Assembly (NCBI RefSeq): GCF_028583425.1
Contig: NC_072799.1
Location: forward strand, 85,732,217-85,796,216
From: Eublepharis macularius
Taxonomy: Eukaryota > Chordata > Lepidosauria > Squamata > Eublepharidae
DNA: 64,000 bases
Reading direction: 5' to 3'
The notes under the pieces were generated by a model. The model saw nothing but the letters and a program-made list of their open reading frames with translations. It made no database searches and was not told where the DNA came from. Numbering within the stretch: position 1 is the first letter of the stretch; each line of letters opens with the position of its first letter. The position numbers and the translations under genes were made by a program. This document shows, piece after piece, positions 28,131-39,700 of the stretch.

Positions 28131-29600
28131 CAAGTTGTCCTGCTTTGAGCACTCACTCTTCAGCGTGCAATCGGATTCATATCTGCCTACACTTTTTCCT
28201 TTCCTCTCTTCAGTTTCCATACTTTTATATATCTTTTCATCCTAAAGTTAATTGCATGTGAGTGGGGTTGTGTTCTGAGTCTGAGCACCGATCTCCGCAA
28301 CCTCATTGCTCCATAAAATGATCCTCCTCACCTACACAAGAGTCGCCAGATTGGGGTGACAGAGAAAGACACTTGCATCTCAGAGCAGCCACAGTAAAAA
28401 CCTGTGGCAAAATGTACTTCATGTTGACTGGGAGCTGTGAGCATCTGAACTTCTGTGCATGCACACTTGGGAGAAAACACTATTAACCTCAGTGAGACTA
28501 CTTTTTAAATAGAAATGCATAGGACACATTTGTTAGTTCTCTAGCCAAGACTCACTGAACCATTTTAGATAATTTAAGACATTTGGGTTCTTGAGAATGG
28601 CTTGTTGCATTTATTTTACTGAACGAAGAGTTAAACTGCAGACTTCTTTGCTTTCAGCCTGAAGCACCTTGGGCCTAATGGTAGGTCCACTCTAGCTTGC
28701 ACCTAGAGCTGCTTAACTGCTTCCTGTGCTCCCTCCCCCCCTTGTTAATCCTTAACTACTATCTTCCGTGCCATATATTTAATGCAGATGGTATGTCAAT
28801 TTGGCAGATTCATCTCAGACTATAATAGCCATGCTATTTGCATATCTTAAACACAGAAACATCCAGTGCAACGGTCATGTATTCATACAACTCAGCACTA
28901 AGAGGCCAATCCTAATTGAATTTACTGAGATGTAAACGTCAAAGACATCCTCTGGACTTGAGAAGCAACATTAGGATTTGACTGTCTCTCTTGTGTCAGT
29001 TCTGGTTTTCTTTAATCACTGTTTTAATCAGGAGTTCATTCTATGATTTCCAACGCCGTTCTGTTAGTCAAGCTAGCTTTTTTTCTTATTCAGCGTCTCT
29101 TATAAGACCACAGTGGCCTAAATGATTAGAGATTGTCTTTCCTACTTGTAAAGACAATGAGACAATTTGTGCATTGCATTTCTCTGTAAGCAGGAGAATG
29201 CCACTGCTCCTTTCTCCCATGAACTTCATGTGTGAAATATGCATTAGGTTCCACATTGTATGGATGTTAGTATGGGACTCCACATCTAAGTTCTAAAAAG
29301 CTAACATGCCAACCTTTTTTGTAGCTTATGCGGCTATAAACAACTTGAATGCTGAATTATAGTTTAGTTTCCTTCATTAGACCCTGGAGCAGTGGTACTC
29401 ACTCTGTGGCTCATTTGTAATTATCATTAAGCAAAGGAGCCATATGATTCCTGTATGCCCTGTGCACCACCCCACCATACAATGATATAAATATTAATTT
29501 TAAAAATATAGCTAAGCTTTTAAATGCACAGAATGCTTTTGAGCATGTAGGGTGAAGCACAGTTGTTGTTGTTATCATTATTATCTCAGGGACAGCACAA
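28131..29600. other. PPAT intron 1 sequence, nothing recognised
   Basis: No exon pair, repeat end or RNA gene that I can support. A short open stretch after an acceptor near 28658 (cctgaagcaccttgggc) was considered as PPAT exon 2 and does not match that protein. Confidence 0.35.
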
Positions 29601-29610
29601 CAGCAAGGTT

Positions 29611-29702
29611 TACAGTGCGATCCTAAGCAGAGTTACTCCAGTCCAAGCCCGTTGACTTCAGTGGTCTTAGACTGGAGTAACTCTGTTTAGGATTGCATTG
29701 TT
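29611..29702. repeat. Palindromic MITE, well preserved
   Basis: Starts tacagtgcgatcctaagcag and ends actctgtttaggattgcattg. The arms gagttactccagtccaag and cttagactggagtaactc are near-perfect inverse copies around a short spacer. The same family is at 57567-57655, 55156-55250 and 25064-25150. Confidence 0.75.
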
Positions 29703-30067
29703 AGTGACTCATCTACTAACATAACGTTTTATGATTGCATCGTGTTTTATAAATATGGTCTGTTCCAGTGCCCGTCTGATGTGTGCACTTTATAGTATAT
29801 GTAATACGAGGTTATGGGGTATGGCCACGATCCAGCCGACCAAACTTAAGCTCTTAATTCTTTTAGTTGACACATATCAGACAGAACCAGATCATAATTT
29901 AAAAAGGCAAAATAATTAAGTACAAATTTAAGCATTAAATCTGTCCTACTTCAAAGTGCTTAACTGGTTCACACCCTATGGTCACATTAGATAAGTTTTG
30001 CATAGTTTCCTCTTTGTCCATTAGATACATTGCTGTATAAAATATGGCCTTGAGATATCAAAGGTTA

Positions 30068-30297
30068 AGAGTAGCAGGACTCTAATCTGGAGAACTGAGT
30101 TTGATTTCCCATTCCTCCGCTTGAAGCCAGCTGAGTGATCTTGGGTCAGTCACAGCTTCTCAGAGCTCTCTCAGCTCCACCCACCTCACAGGGTGATTGT
30201 TGTGGGGATAATAGTTACACACTTTGTAAACTGCTCTGAGTGGGCGTTAAGTTGTCCTGAAGGGTGGTATTTAAATCAAATATTATTATTATAAACA
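30068..30297 (+). repeat. tRNA-headed SINE, full copy
   Basis: Same family as the split SINE at 4812. The head is gactctaatctggagaactg with gtttgatttcccattcc, the body has ctctctcagctccaccca and gttgtggggataata, and the tail is cctgaagggtggtatttaaa followed by attattatta. Confidence 0.7.
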
Positions 30298-30404
30298 ACA
30301 CGTGTCTAAGTCCTATTGAAATGAATGGGGCATGTATCAGCAGCCCACCTATATAAGGTGGTCTCTTCTGTCTAGTTATAAAAACTTTTAAATATATTTC
30401 TTTC

Positions 30405-30550
30405 AGTCAGTAGCAGCCTGATGTTTACTCAGAAGCAAGTCCCATTAAATTTGATGGAGCTTACTCCCTAGTAGCTGTGCAGAGGATTGTAGCTGATCTT
30501 GTCCATGCTTATTGCAAAGTACAGCAAGTCCATTGAGTTTACAGAAACTT
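30405..30550. repeat. Relic of a tactcagaag-type palindromic repeat
   Basis: Words tactcagaagcaagtccca, gatggagcttactccctag and aggattgtag recur in degenerate form at 19225-19290, 33370-33445, 35255-35318, 37360-37440 and 47865-47915. They look like old copies of one short, roughly palindromic element; the superfamily is unknown. Confidence 0.45.
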
Positions 30551-32149
30551 GCTCTTAAGCCAGTATGCACAGGCCCACCGTTTTAGGCAATGCTTACTAG
30601 AAAGGAAGCCTGCTTATCCCACTTCACTCCATGAAATTGTTTCTTCAGAAATATTTAGGATCTTGATACCAGTTTGTTAATACTGTGCCTCCCTGTTTCA
30701 TTCTCTCATGGGCTTGAAGTTAGAAAACTTTGGGAGAAATTCCTTCCAATAGGATATTTTCATATTAGGGCAATGCCTTTTTTCTAGTAGTTTTTGTTTA
30801 GAATACACCTTCGGGGCATGCCGTCAGATATTGCCAACCCAAAAAAGGTCCAATATTTCATGTATCAAATCAGCAGTACCTGATACTGCTGTTATGTCCT
30901 CAACATGGTTCCTGATGCAGATATTACCATTCCCAATAATATCAGAATTTGACAGGAGTGCCTTACAAGAAGGGAGCCTTTCCCGGCTGGTTAACGGCAC
31001 ATCTGCCCTTTAAAGTTTAAAGAACCATCGTCTTCAATGAGGAGGCAAAGTCTACCCGTTTTGAAAATAACAGCCCTTTACGTTTACGGGGCTGGCGCAC
31101 CTCTGAGCATCTGGGAGTAGAAGCCCCTTCCTTTCCCTCCCTGGACTCTGTTTTTAATTTTATGTTGGGAAGGTCATGATTATAGTTTTAATTAAATATT
31201 GGAATTATTGTTCAGATATTTCTACAAAGGTAATAATACACCTTGTTACTTAATTAAAAAGATATTATGCCCTTCCCAGCTTCACAATATGGAACTGAAG
31301 AAATTATTTTGTTGGTGCACACCCCTAACACACATCTTACAGTTTCCAGTTTGCTATTTATCAGAAAATTCTGCTTTTTATCTAGTGGAAATTGCTCGTC
31401 TTGGAAAGTATTTAATACCAGTTGATGTATAGCGGCAAACAATATGGTGGATGTGCTCACCTGATCAGAACCGGCAGGTAGTGCATTATGTATGTGAAGA
31501 TTGTGTTATATCAAACTCAAATGATGACATGACTCCTTTGTTTAGGATACTGCTGTGTTTACTACAGTCAGAAATAGGACTGGATATATAGGTCTTAAGA
31601 AAAGGGTGGAATTAGGAATAAATTCCACTCTCCTGGTATTCTATAATAAAGCAGTAATATCTCTTTCACTAGTATACACCATTCTATACAGCATTGCAAA
31701 TTTCCATGGGGTCCTCTTTTTTCAATTTGGCTTCCAGCAGTTGGGAAACTGAATAAAATAGTATAATCATCAGTACACCAGCTGTTGTGTACTTTAACTG
31801 TCTTGATAATCGAAGAGCCCTTAATGGTTGGAAAATATAACAATTGCAATAGATGGACTTATGTACATATATATATAAGAAATCCATATTTCATTAAGCA
31901 ACTTGTTGACAATCAGGCTACACAGGGCAGCCCAAAGAACTCCATGTGTACCTTTTGTTTCCTAAACATAATGTTCACGGTTGATACCTGTGCCATTTTG
32001 TGCAGAAATATGTCCTGACTCATAAAATCTGATACAACTTTAGTGGTGCTTATCCAAATCCGACTTCCTCTAAATGTTTTTCTTTGTACCTAAGGGTTTT
32101 CTCAATCAGATACCCTTTTCACCTGAATGGTCCTCTTACTAACTTCATA

Positions 32150-32582
32150 AGTGGTGGAGAGTGCCCTCAAGCCATAGCTGACTTATGGTGAACTCTGGTG
32201 GGGTTTTCATGGCGAGAGAGTATCAGAGGTGGTTTGCCGTTGCCTACCTCTGCAACCCTGGTCTGTGCTGGAGGTTTCTCATCCAATTACTAACCAAGGC
32301 TGGCCCTACTTAGCTTCCTTGATGAAACCAGGATCACCTGGGCTATCCAGATCAGGGCGAATGAAATAAAATCCTGCCCTCGAGTCATAGCTGACTTATG
32401 GCAACCCCTGGTGGAGTTTTCAAGGCAAGAGATTAACAGAGGTGGTTCAACCTTGCCTGCCCCTGCAATCCTGGTGTTTGTTGGAGGTCTCTCATCCAAT
32501 TACTAACCAAGGCCGACCCTGCTTAGCTTCTCAGATCTGACGAAATCAGGCTCACCTGGGCTATCTAGGTCAGGGTACCTCA
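32150..32582 (-). repeat. 5S-rRNA-derived SINE, tandem pair
   Basis: Two copies in the same orientation, 32150-32360 and 32365-32582. Each has agctgacttatgg near the start, gttgcctacctctgcaaccc or its equivalent in the middle, and the antisense 5S-like end with ccaattactaaccaaggc and tgcttagcttctcagatctg. The reverse complement of the latter is the 5S rRNA internal promoter region (gaagctaagcagg, ggatgggagacc in better copies). Confidence 0.75.
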
Positions 32583-32584
32583 TA

Positions 32585-34270
32585 AGGCACGCCATTAAAA
32601 CCTGTACAAATAACACATAAATGTTGCTGGACACCAAAATATAAGTACTAATGTGACTTGAGTGAATCTTACCTCAAAGCCCTTCCCCCCACTTTCAATT
32701 TATGTTATAAGATTTATGGTTGAATTCTAATTATATGTGGCATTGTGCCCTGATATGATGTGATCTGGGCAGAGTCTTTCTCCAGACAATACATATTTGG
32801 ACTTTTCAAACACAAGGCCTTTCTTCAAGTAGCGCTGAAGATCACCAAGAATATTTGGGTTGTTTCTTGCACCATTTAGTGGATAAATTACACTAAAATT
32901 GTATTGGGTATTGTGGGATGTTTCTCTATGCAAAACAGCACTGCTTCCAACCTTGTGCATTATTACACAAAACCAAAGGTATTTGTGGAATTCTTTGGAA
33001 TAGTCTGTAGTTACATAAGCCCATATGTTGTAATGGTTGGAAATACATTCTTTATCAAGTGAGCAAAACCATCAGGGAATCTTGCTCTACGCGCTGTGCT
33101 CAGCTGGCACTTGCAGCAGCCCCAGTATGGAAAATATTCTTCTAAAATAGAGAAGCATTTTGAAACACTCGTGCGGGAAATTCTTGTACTGAAAGATAAA
33201 ATTTAGAATTCTTGGTCTTTTAAAAAAAAATTAAATGTTTTTTTTTAAAAAATGGGTGTTAATATGGCTGGATTTTAGGCTATATTGCAGGAGGAGTGAA
33301 GGCTGTTTTGTTCTTATCGCCTGCAAACCTGTAAGAGTGTGCCAAATAATTATAAAACCAGTTACAAAACTAGGAGAGCAATCCTAAGTGGGTTTAACGG
33401 GAACTTGCTCACAGGAAAGTGTTCTTAGGATGGCACTGCAGGATGCCCAGGAGAGAAAAGAAGGAAGAGTCATAATGACATCTTGTTCCAGGCACTTGCA
33501 GTGCGTCAATCAATAAGAAAAAACGTCATGTGTATCCTTGACCTGAGCAATTTTGTAACGTTCATTTTGGAACAAGCATTCTGCTTGTTAATTTTTTTCC
33601 AAAAGGCACACTCCTCTGTGTCAACAGAGTGATGTGCCTTGAACAAGTTGCTTTCTTCAAATCGATAACTTTTTCATAACCATTCTGAATGGCAGAATTT
33701 CACTGGAATAGGAGACAGACGTGCTATGGGAAGACGAAGACACCATCTCCTTACGTTTTGCTCAAACAGACGTTGCAGACAACACACATGCTTGTGGGGT
33801 ACTTGTGGGGAGCATCTGATTTCCCCACCCCCCTGTATTTCCTCTTTCCCTTCCCTGAAGCTCCAACAGCCTCTCCTCTCCCTGGTTCTTTTTCTTCTTA
33901 CCACTCACCCACCAAACTACCTTTATTTACCTCCCCCTTCTTCAGCTATCTGTCCTTCCCTCCCCCTCACATCCTATACCTGGAAAAATGAAGGCCCACT
34001 TGTGCGGTGGTGCCTGCTACCAGCACCAGGTCCGGTTATGCTGTGAAGAACACGAAAGGGCTTGCAGTGGCACCTCAGTTTCCGTTGGTCTTTAAGGCGT
34101 TGTTGAATCCTGATCTTGTACTGCAGACTAGAACAGCTACCCACCTGAAGCTCACTTTCCATTGTGTCCCCTCCCCACGCTATTTCCTCTTTCTGTCCTC
34201 CTGACAGCCTTTCCCTACTTCTTCCTCTCCTTCCTGCCCACCAACTAGCCTACCTTTTATTTGCCAGCCA
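32585..34270. other. Intronic/intergenic, nothing recognised
   Basis: AT-rich in the first half. The second half (33690-34020) has a pyrimidine-rich plus strand that yields long chance frames. At about 34050-34150, ttggtctttaaggcgttg and actagaacagctacccacct suggest a decayed Penelope-like end repeat. Confidence 0.35.
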
Positions 34271-34274
34271 TCTC

Positions 34275-34556
34275 CAGCTATATTTATAATTTACTTAATT
34301 TATACTTCACCTTTGTCCCCAATGGGAACCTACAGCTGTTTACATCATTCTCCTGTCCTCCAATTTTTCCTCACAACAACACTGAAGTAGGTTAATCTGA
34401 GTATACAAGTTCACCCAATGAGCTTCCACAGCAGAGTAGCGATGTGGGAATAAAATAGTTCTTCACCTACATAATAAATGTTTCGATTGATTTGAAGCTA
34501 AGTCTCCTAGGCTTTAGTCTGAAACTCTAACCATTACACCACACTGGCTTTTCTGG
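34275..34556 (-). repeat. tRNA-derived SINE, minus orientation
   Basis: Ends on the plus strand with gaaactctaaccattacaccacactggct, the inverse of a tRNA A-box head. It begins with the tail aatttatacttcaccttt. The middle has cctcacaacaacactgaag, as in other reptile tRNA SINEs. Confidence 0.55.
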
Positions 34557-34559
34557 GGG

Positions 34560-36780
34560 ACTGCTTTTGACACTACCGAAGAGCCGGGCAAGTCGCACAA
34601 GTCACGTGGTGTCGGGTTACTCAGTGGAGGCTGCCAAGGCTGGCCCGTGTGTAGGGGGGCCCGGTTCGCTTAACCTGCTGGTGGGAGGGGAACCAGCATT
34701 TGCCTTTTGGACATCCTTCCGGGAATTTGTTTCTTAAAGGTCCAGGTGCTGCTTATGCATTTTTAATTTCATATTTTTCACTAAACCTGGAGTTTTTTTC
34801 AGGTTTATGTCTTGTCTGTTCATGGTTCCAGTCTCATGATTTAAGATTTGGCCTTGTTGATAGTGAGATATATTGATATATAATTATTGGTTCTTTATGC
34901 CTTGGATTTTTTCTTCCTTCATGATATGTTCTGCAACCTAATTTAAGATCACAAGTTTTCACAATGTATCTAATTGGGAAGAAAATAGTTTTTCGCCTAC
35001 ATAATATTGTCACTTGTAGCTTATTTTATAGGTTATTCATATTATTTTTACTGCACTGCTATGAGATAATTTTTGGCAATTTTAAAAGACTGATTTAAAT
35101 TTGTCTTCCCCACCCCCGAGGAATTATGAATCTTGCTTTTAAAAATTTGAAGAGTTACTCCAATATGGGAACTGAGGCCCTGACCTAGAAAAGGTTAATT
35201 GCCCTCAATTTCCTAAATTTAGGCATGCTTGTCTTTCTCTGGATTGGAAGCTTACAACACAATCCTAAGAACACTTTCCTGGGAGTAAGCTGCATTAAGT
35301 AGGCTTGCTTAGGATTGCCCTCGCAATAACTGAATTGACAGCAGTCTTTATTTATTGTTCCAGATGTGTGATTAAGAATGCTGTTGAGTGGTTCTTAGGC
35401 CTAGTCTGGAAAGCATTTTTCTGGGCAAGAAAAATCCAAAGTGATGCGGGCATGAAAACCTGCCTGCAATGTAAACGACACCTCCAGACATTACGTCTTT
35501 TGAGTGCAATACCATAATCCATGACATGATGTAAAACAGTACGATGCTACTTGTGCATAGTACAGTGTTGCTGCTATTGTAACTCTGTGTTCTGGATGAA
35601 AATCAGAAGGGAAGTCAGTGAGAAAGGCAGGCTTGATACAACTGAAGCTGCCCACAGACCAAATCTACTGCCTCATCATATATCCTCTTTCAGTAAGCTA
35701 GCAGCTTCCTCAAGCAAGAAGAGAATGACCTGTGGAGATCTAAATCACTTTGAGACTGGTTAATAACATTGGTGCATGTTTCCTCAGGACCATATTTATT
35801 CTGAAGATGTGTTTACTTGTTATGTGCTATACATAAGGTTGCTACATGGGGGCTGGGGCTGTACTTTTGCTTACACTGGGGTCTGATGCAGTTTTCTTAC
35901 GCTGTTTGAAGAGTTTCTGTTGGAAATGAGTGAGCCTGTATTAGCATCCCCCTCCAAAAAACCCTTACCATGCAAGGACAACAACTGTTTTGGTAGCTGT
36001 TGGTAGTACAGTTAAAGCTAAACTCTTGGAAATTATTTGCTTGGAAGTCTTCTCAACAGCCTTTGATAAGACATTCCTTAAAGATAAGCACAGCAAATAA
36101 ATAGTCAAAGATTAAGGGCCAAAGTTTTTGTTTCTGGTTAAATATTTAGAAAGAATTTTTAAAATAGAATGGGAGAAACAATTTGTATGCCAGTCCATAG
36201 ATCTCAGGGGAGAAATGTGATATAATTCTCTGTGTTTTCCAAATGAGCAAGCAGTTGTGATTTTCGTTTGATTATAATTAAAATTATTCATGCCTCATAC
36301 AAAACTGGTTAAGAAGCGCATGGAACTTAATTCCAAGTGAGTATGTTTAGGACTGGAGTTGCAATCACAGATTCATGCATTGGCTCCTTTAGAATACAAT
36401 TTTTTTGGAATTTTACTAGTGCAAAGATAGAAAACAGTTTTTTCCCCAAGTCTGACCAATTAAGGGTAAAACAAGAGAACTGTGGCATTTTTAAAAAATG
36501 CTACAAAAGCTTTGCTAAAATTATGTGGTCTAGAGCCCATTCAGATATATTTCTGTGAACTCTTGTTCAGTAAGTGTATGCCAGAACTAATAGGGGTAAA
36601 CTCCTGAAATGATTTAAGGATGAAAACAAGATTTAAGCTCTTATGCATTGTGTCTTTCCTGGGTTATCCCTCCTAGCATTTTATTCCATAATATAATAAA
36701 AACAAGAAAGAAGCATGGTGTGGTCATTCAGAGAACTAATCTTGTGCTGGTTTGGATCACTGGTTCCATTATAGAAGTCT
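34560..36780. other. No gene or clear element seen
   Basis: AT-rich sequence with a short tactcagaag-type relic near 35255-35318. Several open frames of 60-75 codons lack splice-site support or any protein likeness. Confidence 0.35.
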
Positions 36781-36782
36781 CT

Positions 36783-39700
36783 TCAACCTAAGAGGAGTTT
36801 TCTTTGTACCGCAGCCTTATTAGAAACAACAAAAATTGGACTAACCTGTTGTATTCCAGGGCGGACACTGCCTAGCTGTGTTGCACTGGTATTCAGTATT
36901 TCTTCCTGTTTGTAAAACCTCTCGAGCAGTGGGCTGTGGATGACAGAACGCATGTTCTCAGATATACTTTGTGTCTGGGTTGCCTCATTATCAGAAGCAC
37001 TCTTCTTAGGTAGAACAGGAGAAGTCTCTGTAAGGAAAAGGGTGCTTATTAGGTCAGAGGAAAACATATTTGTTGAGCATTTTTTAACCCAGCGTATGTT
37101 CGTTCATGTCTCAACAGCTAGTAGAAAAAAGTACTTGTGAGATGTGCTTAGGATTGCCAGGTGGCCTGGAGAAAAATGTCCCTTCAATAGAGGCTTAATG
37201 TATGGACATGGGCAGTTGAAGCTTTCATGTTGTGAAAGTAAATAACAACCTGGTAAATAATATCCCTTTAAGTCTCTGCTAAAAAGACAGGACATTTTTC
37301 TCTGGACCAATTGGCAACCTGAGATCTGCTTTTGAAAAACCTGGCACAGCTGCCGGGAGTGAATCTAAGCAGGTCTACTCAGAAGTAAGTTCCATTCAGA
37401 TGAGCTTATTTCCAGGGAAGTGTTCTTAGGATTGCAGCCTCAAGAGAATTCAGGATTCTTGCATTTTATTGTCAGGACAAACATATGATATTGGCTGATT
37501 TGAGAGATGGTAACTTGTTTAAAGCCACTGAAACCTAAGAAGAGTCACTTAATGTAGTTCAGGTAATGCAGATGAACTCATAGGTTTTTCCTGAAATGGG
37601 TAAACATTGTGAACACGATCCAGCCAAAGTTAAGTATGTAATGCCTTTCCATTTCAATAGGACTTAAATTCATTATTTTTTTTTTAATTTTTTATTTTTA
37701 ACCCGCCCTCCCCGCAAGTGGGCTGAGGGCAGGGTACAACATTGATTAAAATACAGCTTAAAATCAATCATAAAAACAGCAACAGATAAAATACTTTACC
37801 CCTTTCTGGGCTCTCCATACCCCTTGTAGAGGGAGACCGGTGGAAGGCTTGGCAATGATGGGCTAAAATTAGCCCCCACCATATGCCTGGTGGAACATCT
37901 CTGTCTTACAGGCCCGCCTAAATGACACAAGATCCTGGTGGGCCCGAGTGTCCTCAGACAGAGAGTTCCACCAGGTTGGGGCCAGGACTGAAAAGGCCCT
38001 GGCCCTGGTAGAGGCCAGCCGAGCCTCCCTAGGGCCAGGGACCACCAGTAGATGTTTTCTGGTTGAACGAAGTGCTCTCTGGGGCACATACAGGGAGAGA
38101 CGGTCCCTTAGGTATGCTGGTCCCAGTCCATTTAGGGCTTTATAGGGGAAAACCAACACCTTGAACTGGATCTGGAATTCTACTGGGAGCCAGTGAAGCT
38201 GCTGCAAGATAGGCGTAATGTGTGTCCTACACGAAGCTCCAGTTAGGACACACACAGCAGCATTCTGGACCCATTGAAGTTTCCAGATCAAGCCCAAGGG
38301 CAGCCCTGCGTAGAGCGGGTTACAGTAGTCTAAACTGGAGGTGACCGTTGCATGGATCACTGTAGTTAGGTCCTGGGCCAAGAGGTAGGGTGCCAGTTGC
38401 CAGGTCAGCCGAAGGTGGAAAAAGGCCGCCCGAGCCACAGCCGCGATCTGGCCCTCCACAGACAAGGAGGAATCCAGAATCATGCCCAAACTCCTAACCG
38501 ATGGTACAGGCACAAGTGGTGCCCCCCCCCCCAAGGTCAGGAGAAGGATCCCTGCCTCCGACAGTCCACAACCCAAGTACAGGTCTTCGCGGGATTCAAC
38601 TTCAGCCTGCTCTGTTCTACCCACCCAGACACGGCCTCCAGAGCTCTCAACAGGGTGTCAGGGTCAGAGTCAGGTCGGCCACCCATCAACTGATACAACT
38701 GGATGTCATCTGCATATTGATGACAACCCAGTCCGAAACTCCGCACCAACTGGGCGAGGGGGCACATATAAAGATTGAACAACAGGGGAGAGAGTATTGC
38801 CCCCTGTGGGATGCTGCACTCCAACAGTTGGCGTGCGGACAGTCTCTCCCCCAGTGCCACCCTCTCTCTCCGACCATGGAGAAAAGAGACAAGCCACTGC
38901 AAGGCCATCCCACAAATCCCTACATCAGCGAGGCAGTGGGCCAACAATTTATGGTCGACCATGTCGAACACTGCTGAAAGGTCTAACAAGATGAGCAGCG
39001 CTGCCCCACCCCGATCCAGGTGCCTACGGAGATCGTCCGTGAGGACAACCAACACTGTCTCCGCCCCATGACCCAAACGGAACCCGGACTAGTATGGGTC
39101 CAGGACAGAGGTCTCTTCCAGGAACACCTGTAGCTGATCCACCACCACCTGCTCGATCACCTTTCCCAAGAACAGGAGGTTCGATACCGGGCAGTAACTG
39201 GACGGGTCAGTGGGGTCCAAAGATTTTTTTTTCAAAAGAGGCCTCACTACGGCTTCCTTTAGTGCCCCGGGAAATCCCCCAGAGCACAATGATGTATTAA
39301 TAATGACCTCCAATTGGGCCCCCAACCCATCGGCACTGGCTTTCACCAGCCATGACGGGCAGGGGTCCAGGGAGCATGTAGTGGGCCTCACCAGCTGCAG
39401 GATCCTGTCCACCTCCTCCTGGGAGACCAGGCTGAAGTGATCCAGAAATGGGCCAGAAGACAGCCAAGGGGCCTCCAGTTCCCTTACTGTATCAGTCGTG
39501 GCCACAGATCGCGACGGAGGGATGAGATTTTATCTGCAAAAAAGCTCCCAAAAGCCTCACAGCTAATAGCCGAATTTCCAGTTTGACGGTCTTCCTGCGA
39601 TAGGGAGACCAAGGACTGAACTACTTGGAACAGTTTTGCCAGGTGTGAACTTGCAGACGCTATGGAGGCGGCAAAGTATTCCTTCTTTGTCGCCTTCACA

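Noticed and set aside
28658-28690. Possible PPAT exon 2 (acceptor, short open frame, gtaggt donor)
   Set aside because: The seven-codon product does not resemble the strongly conserved GQESAGIV segment.
31386-31433. Possible exon reading EIARLGKYLIPVDV after an acceptor
   Set aside because: Stops within 15 codons, has no usable donor in frame and no recognisable product.
33689-34046. Overlapping open frames of about 100 codons
   Set aside because: Pyrimidine-rich low-complexity sequence; products are F, S, P and L runs without splice support.
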